Assembly: GCF_017811155.1 (NCBI RefSeq)
Contig: NZ_JACVCV010000013.1
Coordinates: 1-64,000 of the forward strand
DNA: 64,000 bases
Reading direction: 5' to 3'
DNA from: Lunatimonas salinarum
Lineage (GTDB): Bacteria > Bacteroidota > Bacteroidia > Cytophagales > Cyclobacteriaceae
The notes under the pieces are model-generated. The model saw only the letters and a program-made list of their open reading frames with translations. It ran no database searches and was not told the origin of the DNA. Made by a program: the position numbers and the translations under genes. Positions 17,182 to 27,185 of this stretch are shown here, piece by piece (the first letter of the stretch is position 1; every line of letters starts with the position of its first letter).

Positions 17182-18780
17182 TCAGTAATTGCTTTTTGGT
17201 GTGAGGACGCCGTATTGGATCTTGATCCGCTTAAGCCGATCCTTCATCGACGCCACTATTTCCGCATAATCTGCGTTCCCGTATAGGTTATTCATTTCCA
17301 ATGGGTCGGTCTCCAGGTCATAAAACTCCCATTCTTCAAGTTCGTAGAAGTGCATCAATTTAAACCGCTCAGAGGTGACGCCTTCGTGTTTTTGAACACT
17401 GTGTACACCCGGGTATTCGTAATAATGATAGTATAGGTAGCTTCGCCAGTCCGCAGGGGTATTTCCGGTCATCACGGGTACCAAGCTTCTTCCTTGCATG
17501 ACATCTGGGGCCTCTACACCGGCTACCTCTAAAAATGTCTGTGCGAAGTCCAGGTTGGACACTAGGTCTTTATTGACTGTTCCGGGTGTGATTTTTCCTT
17601 TCCAGCTCATCAGCAGCGGCGTCCTGAAGGATTCTTCATACATGAACCGCTTATCAAACCACCCGTGCTCGCCAAGGTAAAATCCCTGATCGGAAGCGTA
17701 CACGATCAGCGTATTCTCATCCAACCCGCTTTGCTCCAAGTAATCCAACACCCGCCCTACGTTATCGTCTACGGAGCGAATGACGGCGAGGTAGTCACGC
17801 ATGTAACGTTGGTATTTCCATCGGACCAAGTCATCACCCTGTAGGTTTGCCTGCTGAAACTCCTCGATAATGGGGTTGTAAACTGCATCCCAGGCGGCTC
17901 GTTGTTCGGAGTTCATGCGTCCGTAGGTGCGGCGGTAAGGTCCCGATCCGATGCTTTCTTCGGTCCAGATTTTAAGGTCTGACGCCAATTGCATGGTTTC
18001 GGAAATGGTCATATCCTGCTCTTTCGCTGCAGTACCCCTATTCCTATAATCGTCAAATAGATTGGGAGGCTCGGGGAAAACCACATCCTCGTACAGGGTT
18101 AAATGGTCGGGCCCTTTTTCCCATTCCCGGTGAGGTGCTTTGTGCTGTAGCATCAGCATAAAGGGTTTCCCTGAGTTTTCTTGTTGCTTTAGCCAGGCTA
18201 AGGATTTGTCGGTAATGATGTCTGTAACATAACCTTCTTCGATAACAGTATCTCCCGGAACAATAAAAGTAGGGTTGTAATAGTGGCCCTGATCTGGCAG
18301 GATTTCCCAATGATCAAACCCAGTTGGTTCGGATCGGAGGTGCCATTTTCCGATGAGCGCGGTGGCGTAGCCTGCTGCGCTCAATAGTTTGGGAAAAGTA
18401 GGTTGGGAACCGTCAAAGGTATCCGCGTTTGTACGGTGTCCGTTCACATGGCTATGCGCCCCGGTAAGGATAGAAGCCCGGGAGGGTGCACAGATGGAGT
18501 TGGTAACGTAGCATTTGTCAAACCGAATGCCCCGTTGGGCTATGCGGTCTAAGTTGGGGGTAGGCGCCAACTCGGCCAATCGGTCCTGGTAGGCACTCAG
18601 TGCCTGAAAGGCATGATCGTCAGAGAATATAAACAGGATATTTGGCTGTTTGGGTTGCTCTTCAGGGGCCTTATCGGTTCTGCATCCTAGAAGGAACGAG
18701 GAAATAAATGTAAGTACTGCCCAGGAGCGGATGGCAAATCTTCTGAGCGACATTTTAGGGAAATTTTGAGCTGGTTGCAT
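17182..18780 (-). CDS. Sulfatase (formylglycine-dependent, S1 family), lipoprotein
   Basis: A 532-residue type I sulfatase that hydrolyses sulfate esters, probably of a sulfated glycan. Cys97 in CAPSR is the formylglycine precursor, and PNILFIFSDDH (about 46-56) gives the metal-binding Asp pair. GKWHL, the HxPH-like block KAPHREW and YASDQGFYLGEHGW also fit. A lipobox-like LLGC (Cys33) follows a hydrophobic stretch, so export is expected; the start could be Met1 or Met10. The cysteine-type active site needs a formylglycine-generating enzyme, not seen here. It precedes the large propeller/cytochrome lipoprotein on the same strand. A GH29 fucosidase-like gene is divergent, pointing to a fucose-containing sulfated substrate as one possibility. 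Confidence 0.93.
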   Translation of the reverse strand: MQPAQNFPKMSLRRFAIRSWAVLTFISSFLLGCRTDKAPEEQPKQPNILFIFSDDHAFQALSAYQDRLAELAPTPNLDRIAQRGIRFDKCYVTNSICAPSRASILTGAHSHVNGHRTNADTFDGSQPTFPKLLSAAGYATALIGKWHLRSEPTGFDHWEILPDQGHYYNPTFIVPGDTVIEEGYVTDIITDKSLAWLKQQENSGKPFMLMLQHKAPHREWEKGPDHLTLYEDVVFPEPPNLFDDYRNRGTAAKEQDMTISETMQLASDLKIWTEESIGSGPYRRTYGRMNSEQRAAWDAVYNPIIEEFQQANLQGDDLVRWKYQRYMRDYLAVIRSVDDNVGRVLDYLEQSGLDENTLIVYASDQGFYLGEHGWFDKRFMYEESFRTPLLMSWKGKITPGTVNKDLVSNLDFAQTFLEVAGVEAPDVMQGRSLVPVMTGNTPADWRSYLYYHYYEYPGVHSVQKHEGVTSERFKLMHFYELEEWEFYDLETDPLEMNNLYGNADYAEIVASMKDRLKRIKIQYGVLTPKSNY

Positions 18781-18887
18781 AGATCCTAATCTGGATGTGT
18801 ATATCGCAACCTAATCTATTAATTACTGATGACTATTCAAATAAATATTTAAAAGTAATTTTTTCATTAAGAATGGTGTCTAAGCCC

Positions 18888-18895
18888 TATATTTG
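18888..18895 (+). promoter_or_regulatory. Probable -7 box of the GH29 gene
   Basis: TATATTTG, a perfect TAnnTTTG, lies about 120 bases upstream of the GH29 start in the 230-base divergent region between the sulfatase and GH29 genes. CATT is found at the -33 position in place of TTTG. The implied leader is about 115 bases. Confidence 0.45.
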
Positions 18896-19018
18896 GTTTA
18901 TTAAAACCTTACTTCCTTAAAAAAAGGGGCTGTTTTGACCAAGTGAAGATGGACAGGCGCTTGATAGGTAGCCCAATTCACCTTCAAAACATACAGTCCG
19001 GTTAATCTAATGGAAATC

Positions 19019-21091
19019 ATGAAGCTATACCGAATACCTTTCATTGCTTTATTAGCCGCGCAGCTCATTTCCTGTGGCGGCGATAGTCAGCCGGCTCCCG
19101 AACCTGTACAACCCGTACCCTCCGAGCGGCAATTGGCTTGGCAGGATCTGGAATATTACGGGTTTGTGCATTTTAACATGAATACGTTCACGAACATGGA
19201 GTGGGGCACAGGGGCCGAGGATCCTTCCCTGTTTAATCCTACGGAGTTTGATGCCGGGCAGTGGGCGCGTGTTGTTAAGGAGGCGGGGATGAAAGGAATT
19301 ATCATCACGGCCAAACACCACGATGGATTTTGTCTCTGGCCTACAGCCACCACCGAACACTCCATTAAGGCTTCTCCCTATAAAGGTGGGGATGGCGATA
19401 TTATCCGAGAGATTTCCGATGCCTGCAGGGCGGCCGGCTTAAAATTTGGGGTGTACCTGTCCCCCTGGGACCGAAACAACGAACATTATGGCACGGCCGA
19501 ATACATAGGAGTTTTTCGAGAGCAGCTTCGGGAATTACTGACCAACTATGGAGAGGTGTTTGAAGTATGGTTTGACGGCGCAAACGGTGGCACAGGCTAT
19601 TATGGCGGGGCAAACGAGGAGAGAAGAGTGGATAAGAAGTCCTATTACGATTGGGAAAACACCTTTAAAATTATTCGTGAGTTGCAGCCAAATGCCGTGA
19701 TTTTTGGAGACGCGGGGCCTGACGTGCGCTGGGTGGGCAACGAACATGGGTTTGCTTACGAAACTACCTGGTCTAACCTAATGCGAGATTCGGTTTATGG
19801 CGGAATGCCGGAGTATTCTGAAATGTATTCCCCTGGGCAAGAGAATGGCACCCATTGGGTACCTGCAGAGGCAGATGTGTCCATCCGGCCAGGATGGTAT
19901 TACCACGAATACGAAGACCACAAGGTCAAAACCCTACCACAGCTTTTGGATATCTACTATAACAGTATTGGTCGCAATGCTTCGTTGCTTTTGAATTTTC
20001 CAGTGGATAAGCGGGGCCTTATCCATGAAAATGACGTGGCCCAATTGCAGAAGTTAACGGCCAAAATAAAAGAGGATTTTGCCAATAACCTAGTCGGGAA
20101 GCAGGTATTGGTGAGTACCTCTGTAGACCGGGGTCGATCCTTTTCCGGCAGCAAGGCCATTGATGGAAAATCCGATACGTTCTGGTCTACACCGGACGGG
20201 GAGCATGCAGGATCCCTTACCCTGGAATTCAAAGAAGAGATACGTTTCAACCGCTTCATGGTTCAGGAGTATATTCCTTTGGGTCAGCGGGTGAAAGCAT
20301 TTTTGTTGGAGGCGCAAGTGGAAGGGAATTGGCAGGAAATAGCAAGGGGTACCACGGTGGGTTACAAACGGATTTTAAGATTGCCCTCCGTAACGACCAA
20401 AGCAGTTCGCTTTACGGTACTGGATGCCAAGGCGAGTCCTACCATATCCAACTTGGCCCTTTTCGATGCTCCCAGGTTGTTGATAGAGCCAGAAATGGCG
20501 CGTGAAAAGTCGGGGCGGGTGAGCTTTTCCTCCATGGATGAGGAGGTGGAGGTATACTATACGCTAGATGGAAGCCAACCTACTGCCGAAAGCTTGAAAT
20601 ACGAAGAACCCTTTATGGTTGACCAGCCTACTGAAATCCGGGTGGTAAGCTTCGATCCTCAGAGTGAACAGTTCAGCGAAGTGGCGGTATTTATGCTGGA
20701 TGTTCCGAAAGCCGATTGGGAAGTATTGGGTGGCGGAGAAAATGCCCATCAGGCGATTGATGAAGACAATCGAACAAACTACGTTTCTGAGTCGAACCGG
20801 TTGATGCTGGATCTTGGAAGCGATTATTCTCTTGGCGGATTTACTTACATGCCGGTACAGAACCGCTACATGTCCGGCGTGATTAAAACGTTTGTTTTTG
20901 AGGTAAGTCGGGATGGTGTCACGTGGCAGCAAGTAACACAGGGAGAATTTGGAAATATTGCCAATAGCCCTATTCTACAACGAATCACCTTTAGTCCCAC
21001 CGAAGCGAGGTTTATCAGATTAATTGCCACCGAGACACTCGATGGCAATGCGGCGAGCTTTGCGGAAGTCGGTGTGATTACCGTAAAGTAG
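19019..21091 (+). CDS. GH29 alpha-L-fucosidase-like lipoprotein with C-terminal F5/8-type domains
   Basis: An exported glycosidase of about 690 residues with lipobox LISC at residue 19. The GH29 barrel covers about 40-350: the YGFVHFNMNTF strand, AKHHDGFCLW with the conserved HHDGF, GVYLSPWDRN, and VWFDGANGG with the nucleophile Asp186. LLLNFPVDKRG closes the barrel. After it come a discoidin-like domain, a chitobiase/hexosaminidase C-terminal-like segment (YYTLDGSQPT) and a second F5/8 type C domain. This is the GH29-B-like architecture of broad glycan-cleaving enzymes; linkage specificity is not readable. Start taken at the second ATG (19010 is the other). A terminator follows, so it is monocistronic. 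Confidence 0.92.
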   Translation: MKLYRIPFIALLAAQLISCGGDSQPAPEPVQPVPSERQLAWQDLEYYGFVHFNMNTFTNMEWGTGAEDPSLFNPTEFDAGQWARVVKEAGMKGIIITAKHHDGFCLWPTATTEHSIKASPYKGGDGDIIREISDACRAAGLKFGVYLSPWDRNNEHYGTAEYIGVFREQLRELLTNYGEVFEVWFDGANGGTGYYGGANEERRVDKKSYYDWENTFKIIRELQPNAVIFGDAGPDVRWVGNEHGFAYETTWSNLMRDSVYGGMPEYSEMYSPGQENGTHWVPAEADVSIRPGWYYHEYEDHKVKTLPQLLDIYYNSIGRNASLLLNFPVDKRGLIHENDVAQLQKLTAKIKEDFANNLVGKQVLVSTSVDRGRSFSGSKAIDGKSDTFWSTPDGEHAGSLTLEFKEEIRFNRFMVQEYIPLGQRVKAFLLEAQVEGNWQEIARGTTVGYKRILRLPSVTTKAVRFTVLDAKASPTISNLALFDAPRLLIEPEMAREKSGRVSFSSMDEEVEVYYTLDGSQPTAESLKYEEPFMVDQPTEIRVVSFDPQSEQFSEVAVFMLDVPKADWEVLGGGENAHQAIDEDNRTNYVSESNRLMLDLGSDYSLGGFTYMPVQNRYMSGVIKTFVFEVSRDGVTWQQVTQGEFGNIANSPILQRITFSPTEARFIRLIATETLDGNAASFAEVGVITVK

Positions 21092-21127
21092 GTGTTTTGG
21101 AAAGATGGAGCGATATGATCTCTAAAG

Positions 21128-21168
21128 GAACCGAGCCGGCTGAAGGATAGTCGGCTCGGTTTTTCTTT
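21128..21168 (+). terminator. Rho-independent terminator of the GH29 gene
   Basis: AACCGAGCCG pairs with CGGCTCGGTT around a 13-base loop and is followed by TTTTTC. It is 37 bases after the GH29 stop. Confidence 0.88.
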
Positions 21169-21277
21169 TCCCTTCCAAGCTTTTTTCTTCCGCGCGTTGG
21201 AATGGGAGGGGGAATTCCTAATTTACCGCTTTATTTATTAAAGTGAATTGATTAGTTGGAGATCTCTAAAAGCAAGG

Positions 21278-22765
21278 TTACTCCAGCCCGTATAGGTTTT
21301 TTGCGGCTTCTTCGTATTTATCGCCAGTTTTCCATTTGGGCTGTTCGGATGCATTCGCGATTTTTTGGGCGGAAAGCAGGTACGATTTCCAATATAACAT
21401 GGCGTAATCCAGGTCAAAATTGTCGACCTGATCCGATAGCTGATGGTAGTGTTTGGCGATTTTATCGTCAAAAGCCGTGAAGCCTAGACTAAAAGTAGGA
21501 GCGGGGATTCCTTTCCGTGCAAAATTCACATTGTCGGACCGGTCGTAGAGCCCTTGTTCTGGCGAGGGGTCGGCGATTGCTCGAATGCCATATTCACTGA
21601 CAGCTGCTTCGATCAGCGGATCTACAGACGTTCTGCCCAATCCTACTACGGTCACAATAGAAGTGTCGTTGTAACCGGCATTGTCAATGTTCAGGTTGTA
21701 GATGATTTGCCGGAGGGGCAGGAGGGGATTATTGGCAAAATAGCCTGAGCCCAACAAGCCCTTTTCTTCGGCTGTCCATGCGCACAGTAAGACGGATCTC
21801 TTTGGAGGATGCTGGGCAAAGAATTTGGCAGCATTGATTACGGCTACCGTGCCGACCGCATTGTCTCTGGCACCGTTGTATATCGAGTCTCCTTCTGCAT
21901 TTGGATTTCCTACACCCAAGTGATCGTAGTGGGCTGAAAGCATGATGTATTCGTTTTTTAGGTTGGTATCAGTGCCTTCGATGTAGGCAATGACGTTTTT
22001 TCCCGTGATTTTTCGGTTCTGCTTGCCGCTTACGTGCGCTTCTACGCTAGCATGGCCATCACTGATTTGCTGGATTAGCTCGCCGCTCAGGTCTTTAACC
22101 CAAACATAGGGGATGGCTTCGCTACCGTCAGGGTCGTAATCAAGGGTCAGTTGAGGCTTGTTCAGGTAATTCACCAATAGGCTCCAAGGAGTGGTGGGGA
22201 CGTTATACATCTCAATAATGCCTGCAGCACCTTTTTCTTTCGCAAGGGCGAGCTTTTCACGGCCGGCGGCAAAGAGATCGGATGGCGATAGGCGGTTAGG
22301 TTGGCCTACTCGTACTACCACCATTTTGCCGGCAACGTCTTTACCCGTATAATCCGACTCCAACCCATAACCTGCCACTACAAGATCAAAATTGCCCTGA
22401 ATATCCGGCCCATCCAACACCAGCAAATCCTCTCCGTGGGTTAGTGTTTGGTTTCCAATGCGTAGTTCTCCTTTCTTTGGTGGTGCCGAATAACGAAATG
22501 GTACCGGCTGAAAATAGTTACCTGCCTCGTCCAACGCTTTTGCGCCATAGCGTTGAAACTGTTCAGCAATGTATTTGGCTGCGATATCCATTTCCGGCCT
22601 TGCAGGATCCCTCCCCTTTAATTCGTCCGAGGCCAAAAACCGGAAGTGGGAGACGGCTTCCTCCCGTTGGATTTGTTGGTCTATGGCGGTCTTTTGAGCG
22701 AGGGCATTTTCATGGCCCCACAAAGCCAATACGGCAATCATCCCAAGTGCGAAGGTGTGCTTCAT
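21278..22765 (-). CDS. M28 family zinc peptidase with PA domain, secreted
   Basis: A secreted metallo-aminopeptidase of 495 residues. The signal peptide ends near ENALAQ. A protease-associated (PA) domain (about 130-230) is inserted before the M28 core. Zinc ligands are recognisable in SAHYDHLG (His, Asp), GARDNAVG (Asp), WTAEEKGLLGS (Glu pair), NIDNAGY and the C-terminal HQLSDQVDNFD. It removes N-terminal residues from peptides outside the inner membrane. The start used gives a normal signal peptide; Met three codons upstream is the alternative. It is a single gene, convergent with GH29. A 250-base spacer separates it from truC. Confidence 0.92.
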   Translation of the reverse strand: MKHTFALGMIAVLALWGHENALAQKTAIDQQIQREEAVSHFRFLASDELKGRDPARPEMDIAAKYIAEQFQRYGAKALDEAGNYFQPVPFRYSAPPKKGELRIGNQTLTHGEDLLVLDGPDIQGNFDLVVAGYGLESDYTGKDVAGKMVVVRVGQPNRLSPSDLFAAGREKLALAKEKGAAGIIEMYNVPTTPWSLLVNYLNKPQLTLDYDPDGSEAIPYVWVKDLSGELIQQISDGHASVEAHVSGKQNRKITGKNVIAYIEGTDTNLKNEYIMLSAHYDHLGVGNPNAEGDSIYNGARDNAVGTVAVINAAKFFAQHPPKRSVLLCAWTAEEKGLLGSGYFANNPLLPLRQIIYNLNIDNAGYNDTSIVTVVGLGRTSVDPLIEAAVSEYGIRAIADPSPEQGLYDRSDNVNFARKGIPAPTFSLGFTAFDDKIAKHYHQLSDQVDNFDLDYAMLYWKSYLLSAQKIANASEQPKWKTGDKYEEAAKNLYGLE

Positions 22766-23025
22766 GCGATACATTCGTTGTCTTTTTGTGAAAATAGGTT
22801 GTCGACTGTAGAGTAAAAACAGGAACAGGTTGACGAACGCCGCTGCGTTAGTGTTTTAAAAACCTGCTTTCACTCCCAGTCCAAAGATAGCAAAAACTTC
22901 CATCGTTACGGCACTACCGGACGAGGGAGGAGAAAGCACCTCCCTTAATGAGGGAAGAGTGAACCAACTAATGATGTGAATCGGCAGGAATCTAAGTTCG
23001 TTTAGAAACCGTTTTGGCGTCTCTA

Positions 23026-23757
23026 TCAGCTTGATGCGGCTTCTGCCTCGGGTGTTTTCCATCCTAACTGCTCCAAAATATCCTTAAAATAGGAGGGAGG
23101 CGCTGCGGTAAGGGTGACCTTGGATTTTTGGTAGGGGTGTGAAAAGGACATGGACCAAGCATGGAGCAAGAGTGAGTCACAGCGGAAGTGACTTCGAAAG
23201 AAGTTATTTTGCTTATTGTCCCCATGGGTGGTATCTCCGATCACGTAATGGCGAAAGCGTGCAAAATGCCGCCTTATTTGGTGCATCCTGCCAGTATGGG
23301 GGTATATTTTGACCAGGCTGTAGCGGCTGCTTGCATATCGGGGAGAAGAAGCAAAGGGAATCTCTGCCTGATCCAGGTGCCAGAATTCGGTTTTGGCAGG
23401 CTGAAGGTCCAGCGTCAGGTCCTTTGCCAGCGGTGAATCGATAAAGCCGTGGGATTCAGGGAGGTACCCTCGAATAACCGCAAGGTAATACTTTTGGATC
23501 TTTTGGGTCGCAAAATCCGGTTGCAGCTTAGCCGCTGCGTCCGAGGATTTGGCAAACATCAGGATTCCGGAGGTGGGGCGGTCCAGCCGGTGCAGGGGAT
23601 TTACCTTTAGGCCAATCTGATCTCGGAGTAGTTGCACGGCAAAGCGCGCTTCCGGGTTCCGCTCCAAGGGGGTTTTGTGGACCAAGACACCGGCAGGCTT
23701 GTTGATGGCGATATAGTGCTCGTCCTCGTAGAGGATTTCCAATGGCTCCATTTTCAA
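23026..23757 (-). CDS. truC: RluA-family tRNA pseudouridine synthase, TruC-like
   Basis: A 243-residue pseudouridine synthase with the catalytic HRLDRPTSG motif (Asp59). The short form without an S4 domain, the [11 protein letters not shown] strand and [21 protein letters not shown] are characteristic of TruC, which isomerises U65 of some tRNAs. The RNA target is inferred from family likeness only. Its ATG overlaps the stop of mnmA by 4 bases (ATGA-type coupling), so both tRNA-modifying enzymes are made from one transcript. Confidence 0.9.
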   Translation of the reverse strand: MKMEPLEILYEDEHYIAINKPAGVLVHKTPLERNPEARFAVQLLRDQIGLKVNPLHRLDRPTSGILMFAKSSDAAAKLQPDFATQKIQKYYLAVIRGYLPESHGFIDSPLAKDLTLDLQPAKTEFWHLDQAEIPFASSPRYASSRYSLVKIYPHTGRMHQIRRHFARFRHYVIGDTTHGDNKQNNFFRSHFRCDSLLLHAWSMSFSHPYQKSKVTLTAAPPSYFKDILEQLGWKTPEAEAASS

Positions 23758-24944
23758 AAAATCGTTCCAGAACCGATGGTTTCTTCCCCGTCGTACCAGG
23801 CCACAAACTGACCGGAGGCGATTCCACGTTGGGGTTTTTCGAAGAGTACATATAGCCCGTTAGCTTCCATCTGTAGGGTTGCCTGGCTAAGTGGTTGCCG
23901 GTATCGAATGCGGGCCAAATAGCGGGCACTTTCTCCTGGCTTTAAGCGTCGGTCTTCGCGTATCCAATGGATATCATCCATCGGCACAAAGAGACCCTCT
24001 CGAAGCAGCCCCGTGTGGTCTTCGCCCAATCCCGTGTACACAATATTGGCTTGGGTGTCAGTGGCGATCACAAACAGTGGTTTTCCAGTTCCGCCCACCT
24101 GCAATCCTTTGCGTTGCCCTATTGTGAAGTAGTGTGCGCCGTTGTGTTCCCCCACTTTTTTGCCATGGTGGGGCTCATAAGTTACTGACAGGCAACGGCG
24201 GTCCAATAAATTCCCCGTACTGGACACCTTCCTGTCTGCATACACCGGGGAGTCTTCGGGAATTACCAGGATATCCCCTTTTTTGGGCAGAAGTTGCTGC
24301 TGGAGAAATTCCGGGAGCCGTACCTTTCCGATAAAGCAGAGGCCTTGACTGTCTTTCTTATCAGCGGTGACGAGGTCCTGCTCCTTGGCGATTTTCCGTA
24401 CATCGGATTTTTGCAGGTGGCCGATTGGAAACAGTGCCTTTGCCAGCTGCGCCTGATTGAGTTGACACAGAAAGTAACTTTGGTCTTTGTTGGTATCCAC
24501 GCCGGCAAGTAGCTGATAGATGGTTTTTCCACCTTGCTCGATTTCCCCTTTTCGGCAATAATGGCCGGTGGCTACGAAGTCAGCCTTTAGCTTTTCGGCA
24601 GCTTTTAAAAAAATGTCAAACTTGATTTCCCGGTTGCACAGGATATCCGGGTTGGGGGTGCGGCCTGATTCATACTCCGAAAACATATAGTCCACGATGC
24701 GTTCGCGGTATTCCTTGCTAAGGTCTATGGCCTGAAAGGGGATTCCAAGTTTTTCGGCCACCAGCATGGCGTCGGTGCTGTCCTCCATCCACGGGCACTC
24801 ATTGGAAATGGTGACGGACTCGTCGTGCCAGTTTTTCATAAACATGCCGATCACTTCATACCCCTGTTGCAGGAGTAGGTAGGCGGCTACCGAACTGTCT
24901 ACGCCACCGGATAGACCGACGACCACACGTTTTTGTTTTTCCAT
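23754..24944 (-). CDS. mnmA: tRNA-specific 2-thiouridylase MnmA
   Basis: Adds sulfur to C2 of the wobble uridine (U34) of Lys, Glu and Gln tRNAs, using ATP and a sulfur relay. The PP-loop is SGGVDSS (12-18). The two catalytic cysteines are Cys103 in NPDILCN and Cys203 in QGLCFIGK. The C-terminal barrel with [11 protein letters not shown] is intact. The 396-residue length is slightly longer than many homologues. Translationally coupled to truC by a 4-base overlap. Confidence 0.96.
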   Translation of the reverse strand: MEKQKRVVVGLSGGVDSSVAAYLLLQQGYEVIGMFMKNWHDESVTISNECPWMEDSTDAMLVAEKLGIPFQAIDLSKEYRERIVDYMFSEYESGRTPNPDILCNREIKFDIFLKAAEKLKADFVATGHYCRKGEIEQGGKTIYQLLAGVDTNKDQSYFLCQLNQAQLAKALFPIGHLQKSDVRKIAKEQDLVTADKKDSQGLCFIGKVRLPEFLQQQLLPKKGDILVIPEDSPVYADRKVSSTGNLLDRRCLSVTYEPHHGKKVGEHNGAHYFTIGQRKGLQVGGTGKPLFVIATDTQANIVYTGLGEDHTGLLREGLFVPMDDIHWIREDRRLKPGESARYLARIRYRQPLSQATLQMEANGLYVLFEKPQRGIASGQFVAWYDGEETIGSGTIF

Positions 24945-24988
24945 ATTTCGATAGTTTCAAGGACTAGGAATTGGATGAAAAGGAAAAA

Positions 24989-24996
24989 CAAATCTA
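24989..24996 (-). promoter_or_regulatory. Probable -7 box of mnmA-truC
   Basis: The minus strand reads TAGATTTG, matching TAnnTTTG, 45 bases upstream of mnmA. No TTTG is visible at the -33 position. Confidence 0.45.
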
Positions 24997-25039
24997 GCCG
25001 GTAAATTGGTTCAGAAGCGCAGGAGGCATTGAAAATATT

Positions 25040-26194
25040 TCAACGAGAATTAATAAACAGCTGTTCGATGCACACAGCCCGGGGAATTTCCACCCGCATG
25101 TCGGTGGGCGTTAGGGAGCCGTTAATAGGGTCAAGGGCAAAAACCACGATATTATTGCTTTCCATATTGGCCACGTAGACAAACTCTCCAAGTGCATCCA
25201 TCTGGAAATTTCGGGGGTGTGAACCCTCGGAAGGGACATGCCCGAGCGAGGTCAGCCTCCCATTTTCAAGGTTGATTTGGAATTTCGCCAGGTTATCCTG
25301 CCCCCGGTTGGAGGCGTATAGCCATTTCCCGTCCACGGAAACATGGATATCTGCGGCGGAATTCCGATCACTTTGGACGTTGGAGCTGAGCATATTTACC
25401 CTGCCTTTTGGTTTTAGTTTCCCGTTTCGAGGGTTTACCTCATACATAGCGATGGTGTTTGACAGTTCTTCCACGGAGTAAGCAAAAGGGATATCCGAAT
25501 GCAGTGTAAAGTGTCTCGGCCCTGCGCCGGGCGCAGAACGTACGAAGCCTTTCTTTACAGGATCCAAGGTGCCCGTATTGGGCTCCAGTTTATAAGTAAA
25601 TATCTTATCCGCACCCAAGTCTGAGGCATAGACGAACCGACCATCCAGCGCGGGAACGACTGAATGCATGTGGGCACTACTTTGGCGTTCGGGGATTGCA
25701 TTACTGCCTTCATGTTGAAAGACAGAACTGGCAGGATGGAGGCCTCCGTCTTCCCGGATCTTATAACTGGCGAGATTACCGCCCTGGTAGTTAGACACAA
25801 AAACCACCTCTCCGCTTGGATCAACACTCACATGGCAGGGACTAGCTCCGGCCGAGCTTACCTCGTTGATTTTTTGGAGCATTCCCGTATTGCTGTCGAT
25901 GCGGTAGGCGATGATGGTCCCATGGGGGTCATTTTCCTCCATCCCCTCCCTGTAGGCAGCATATAAAAATTGGTTGCTGGGGTGCAGCGTAATAAATGAG
26001 GGACTTTTCCGATCATGTACGGTTTGAATTTCACTGAACTGCTTCAATAACCGGTCGAACTCCAACACATAGAGCCCTTTGCTGCCAGCTTCGGAAAATG
26101 TACCTACATACCAAATTTCCTTTTTGGCGATTTGTGCTTGGGATGATGACATGAAATAAAACAGGGAAAACAACAATCCAATAAATGAACGCAT
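25040..26194 (-). CDS. Lactonase family (6-phosphogluconolactonase-like) seven-bladed propeller, exported
   Basis: A 384-residue beta-propeller of the Pgl/YbhE lactonase family. Repeats of the type PSNQFLYAAYR, PSGEVVFVSNYQGGN, GRFVYASDLGADKI, DGKWLYASNRGQDN and GEFVYVANMESNNI are clear. HVSVDPSG and the HMHSVVPALDG block carry the family's conserved histidines. Unlike cytoplasmic Pgl it has a signal peptide (ending near SSSQAQ, about residue 20), so it should act outside the inner membrane, perhaps on sugar lactones or another ligand. Some relatives cleave cyclic carboxylate lactones. It is monocistronic by spacing. Confidence 0.85.
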   Translation of the reverse strand: MRSFIGLLFSLFYFMSSSQAQIAKKEIWYVGTFSEAGSKGLYVLEFDRLLKQFSEIQTVHDRKSPSFITLHPSNQFLYAAYREGMEENDPHGTIIAYRIDSNTGMLQKINEVSSAGASPCHVSVDPSGEVVFVSNYQGGNLASYKIREDGGLHPASSVFQHEGSNAIPERQSSAHMHSVVPALDGRFVYASDLGADKIFTYKLEPNTGTLDPVKKGFVRSAPGAGPRHFTLHSDIPFAYSVEELSNTIAMYEVNPRNGKLKPKGRVNMLSSNVQSDRNSAADIHVSVDGKWLYASNRGQDNLAKFQINLENGRLTSLGHVPSEGSHPRNFQMDALGEFVYVANMESNNIVVFALDPINGSLTPTDMRVEIPRAVCIEQLFINSR

Positions 26195-26297
26195 CTTTTT
26201 AGGGTTTTATGCTTAGCAAACCGTCAAAATACGCTTATGTTTGGTGTGGACAAGGATTATTTTGTCAGCGGTAGTATCCTCGTCCAGCTAACCACAA

Positions 26298-27164
26298 CTA
26301 ACTGGGAACGGTAGCTTTTCGGGTATGAATGAGAATGACCACAGCGGCAGTAAGAAACATCAACAGGCTGTAAATGGCAATGGGAATCGTCATTTCGGAG
26401 TTTTTCAGTAGTGTTGCGGCGATCATGATGCCCAGTGTACCGTTTTGGATTCCGGATTCAATGGATATGGATATCTGCTGCGGTTTTGGTAATAACAGCC
26501 ATTTGGCCAAGTAGTACCCAATAAGCAAAGTGGCAACATTAAGCAACAGCGTGACTGGGCCTGCCTGAGCAAAAAAGGCGGGGAGTGATTCTCTTTCTTT
26601 CAGAATTGCCGCCAGAATGATCATTACAAAGAAAATCGCAGAAGCAAGGCGTACCGGTTTATCGGCACGGGAGGAAACAGCCGGAAATCGATGGTTCAAG
26701 TACATACCGACCGAAACAGGAATGATGGTCACCCCTACTATTTGCATGATGGTTTGTCCTACGGGAAGGATAATGCTGCCTGCCTCTCCAAAATGCCGAA
26801 TGGCAAAATTAACGATGATGGGAATGGTAATTACCGTGATAAACGAGCTTATGGCGGTCAGGCTGATAGAAAGTGCCGTGTCTCCTCGGGAAAGGTGGGT
26901 GATTAAATTTGAAGTGGGACCGCCGGGGCAGGCGGCGAGAATCATCAAGCCTACGGCTATGGTGCCAGTCAATCCAAATGCAAAGATGAGCAGATAGCCA
27001 ATCAGCGGAAGCAAAAGCAACTGAGTAGCCAGTCCCAGTAGGATCGCTTTTGGAAATAAAAAGCAGTTTTTAAAGTCTTTTATGGTGAGGGATAGCCCCA
27101 TTCCCAGCATGATGAATGCCAGGGCCAAAGGTAGAAAAACAGCCGTTATGATACTTTCCTGCAT
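26298..27164 (-). CDS. Bile acid:sodium symporter (BASS) family transporter
   Basis: A 288-residue inner-membrane transporter with about nine or ten hydrophobic helices. The core motif ACPGGPTSNLITHLSRGDTALSIS is cut here only for length: ACPGGPTSN sits at about 78-86 and GDTALS shortly after. Family members move organic anions with sodium. It starts 21 bases after the ceramidase-fold gene on the same strand, so the pair is likely cotranscribed and may handle a lipid-derived or other organic acid. The substrate is not inferable from sequence alone. Confidence 0.9.
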   Translation of the reverse strand: MQESIITAVFLPLALAFIMLGMGLSLTIKDFKNCFLFPKAILLGLATQLLLLPLIGYLLIFAFGLTGTIAVGLMILAACPGGPTSNLITHLSRGDTALSISLTAISSFITVITIPIIVNFAIRHFGEAGSIILPVGQTIMQIVGVTIIPVSVGMYLNHRFPAVSSRADKPVRLASAIFFVMIILAAILKERESLPAFFAQAGPVTLLLNVATLLIGYYLAKWLLLPKPQQISISIESGIQNGTLGIMIAATLLKNSEMTIPIAIYSLLMFLTAAVVILIHTRKATVPS

Positions 27165-27185
27165 GGTTTTTTGGGTTTGGTTCGA

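Noticed and set aside
22856-23062. A 68-residue minus-strand frame ending FAIFGLGVKAGF, reminiscent of an outer-membrane barrel strand
   Set aside because: It overlaps the end of truC, has no signal peptide and only the last dozen residues look meaningful. It may be a remnant but cannot be supported as a gene.
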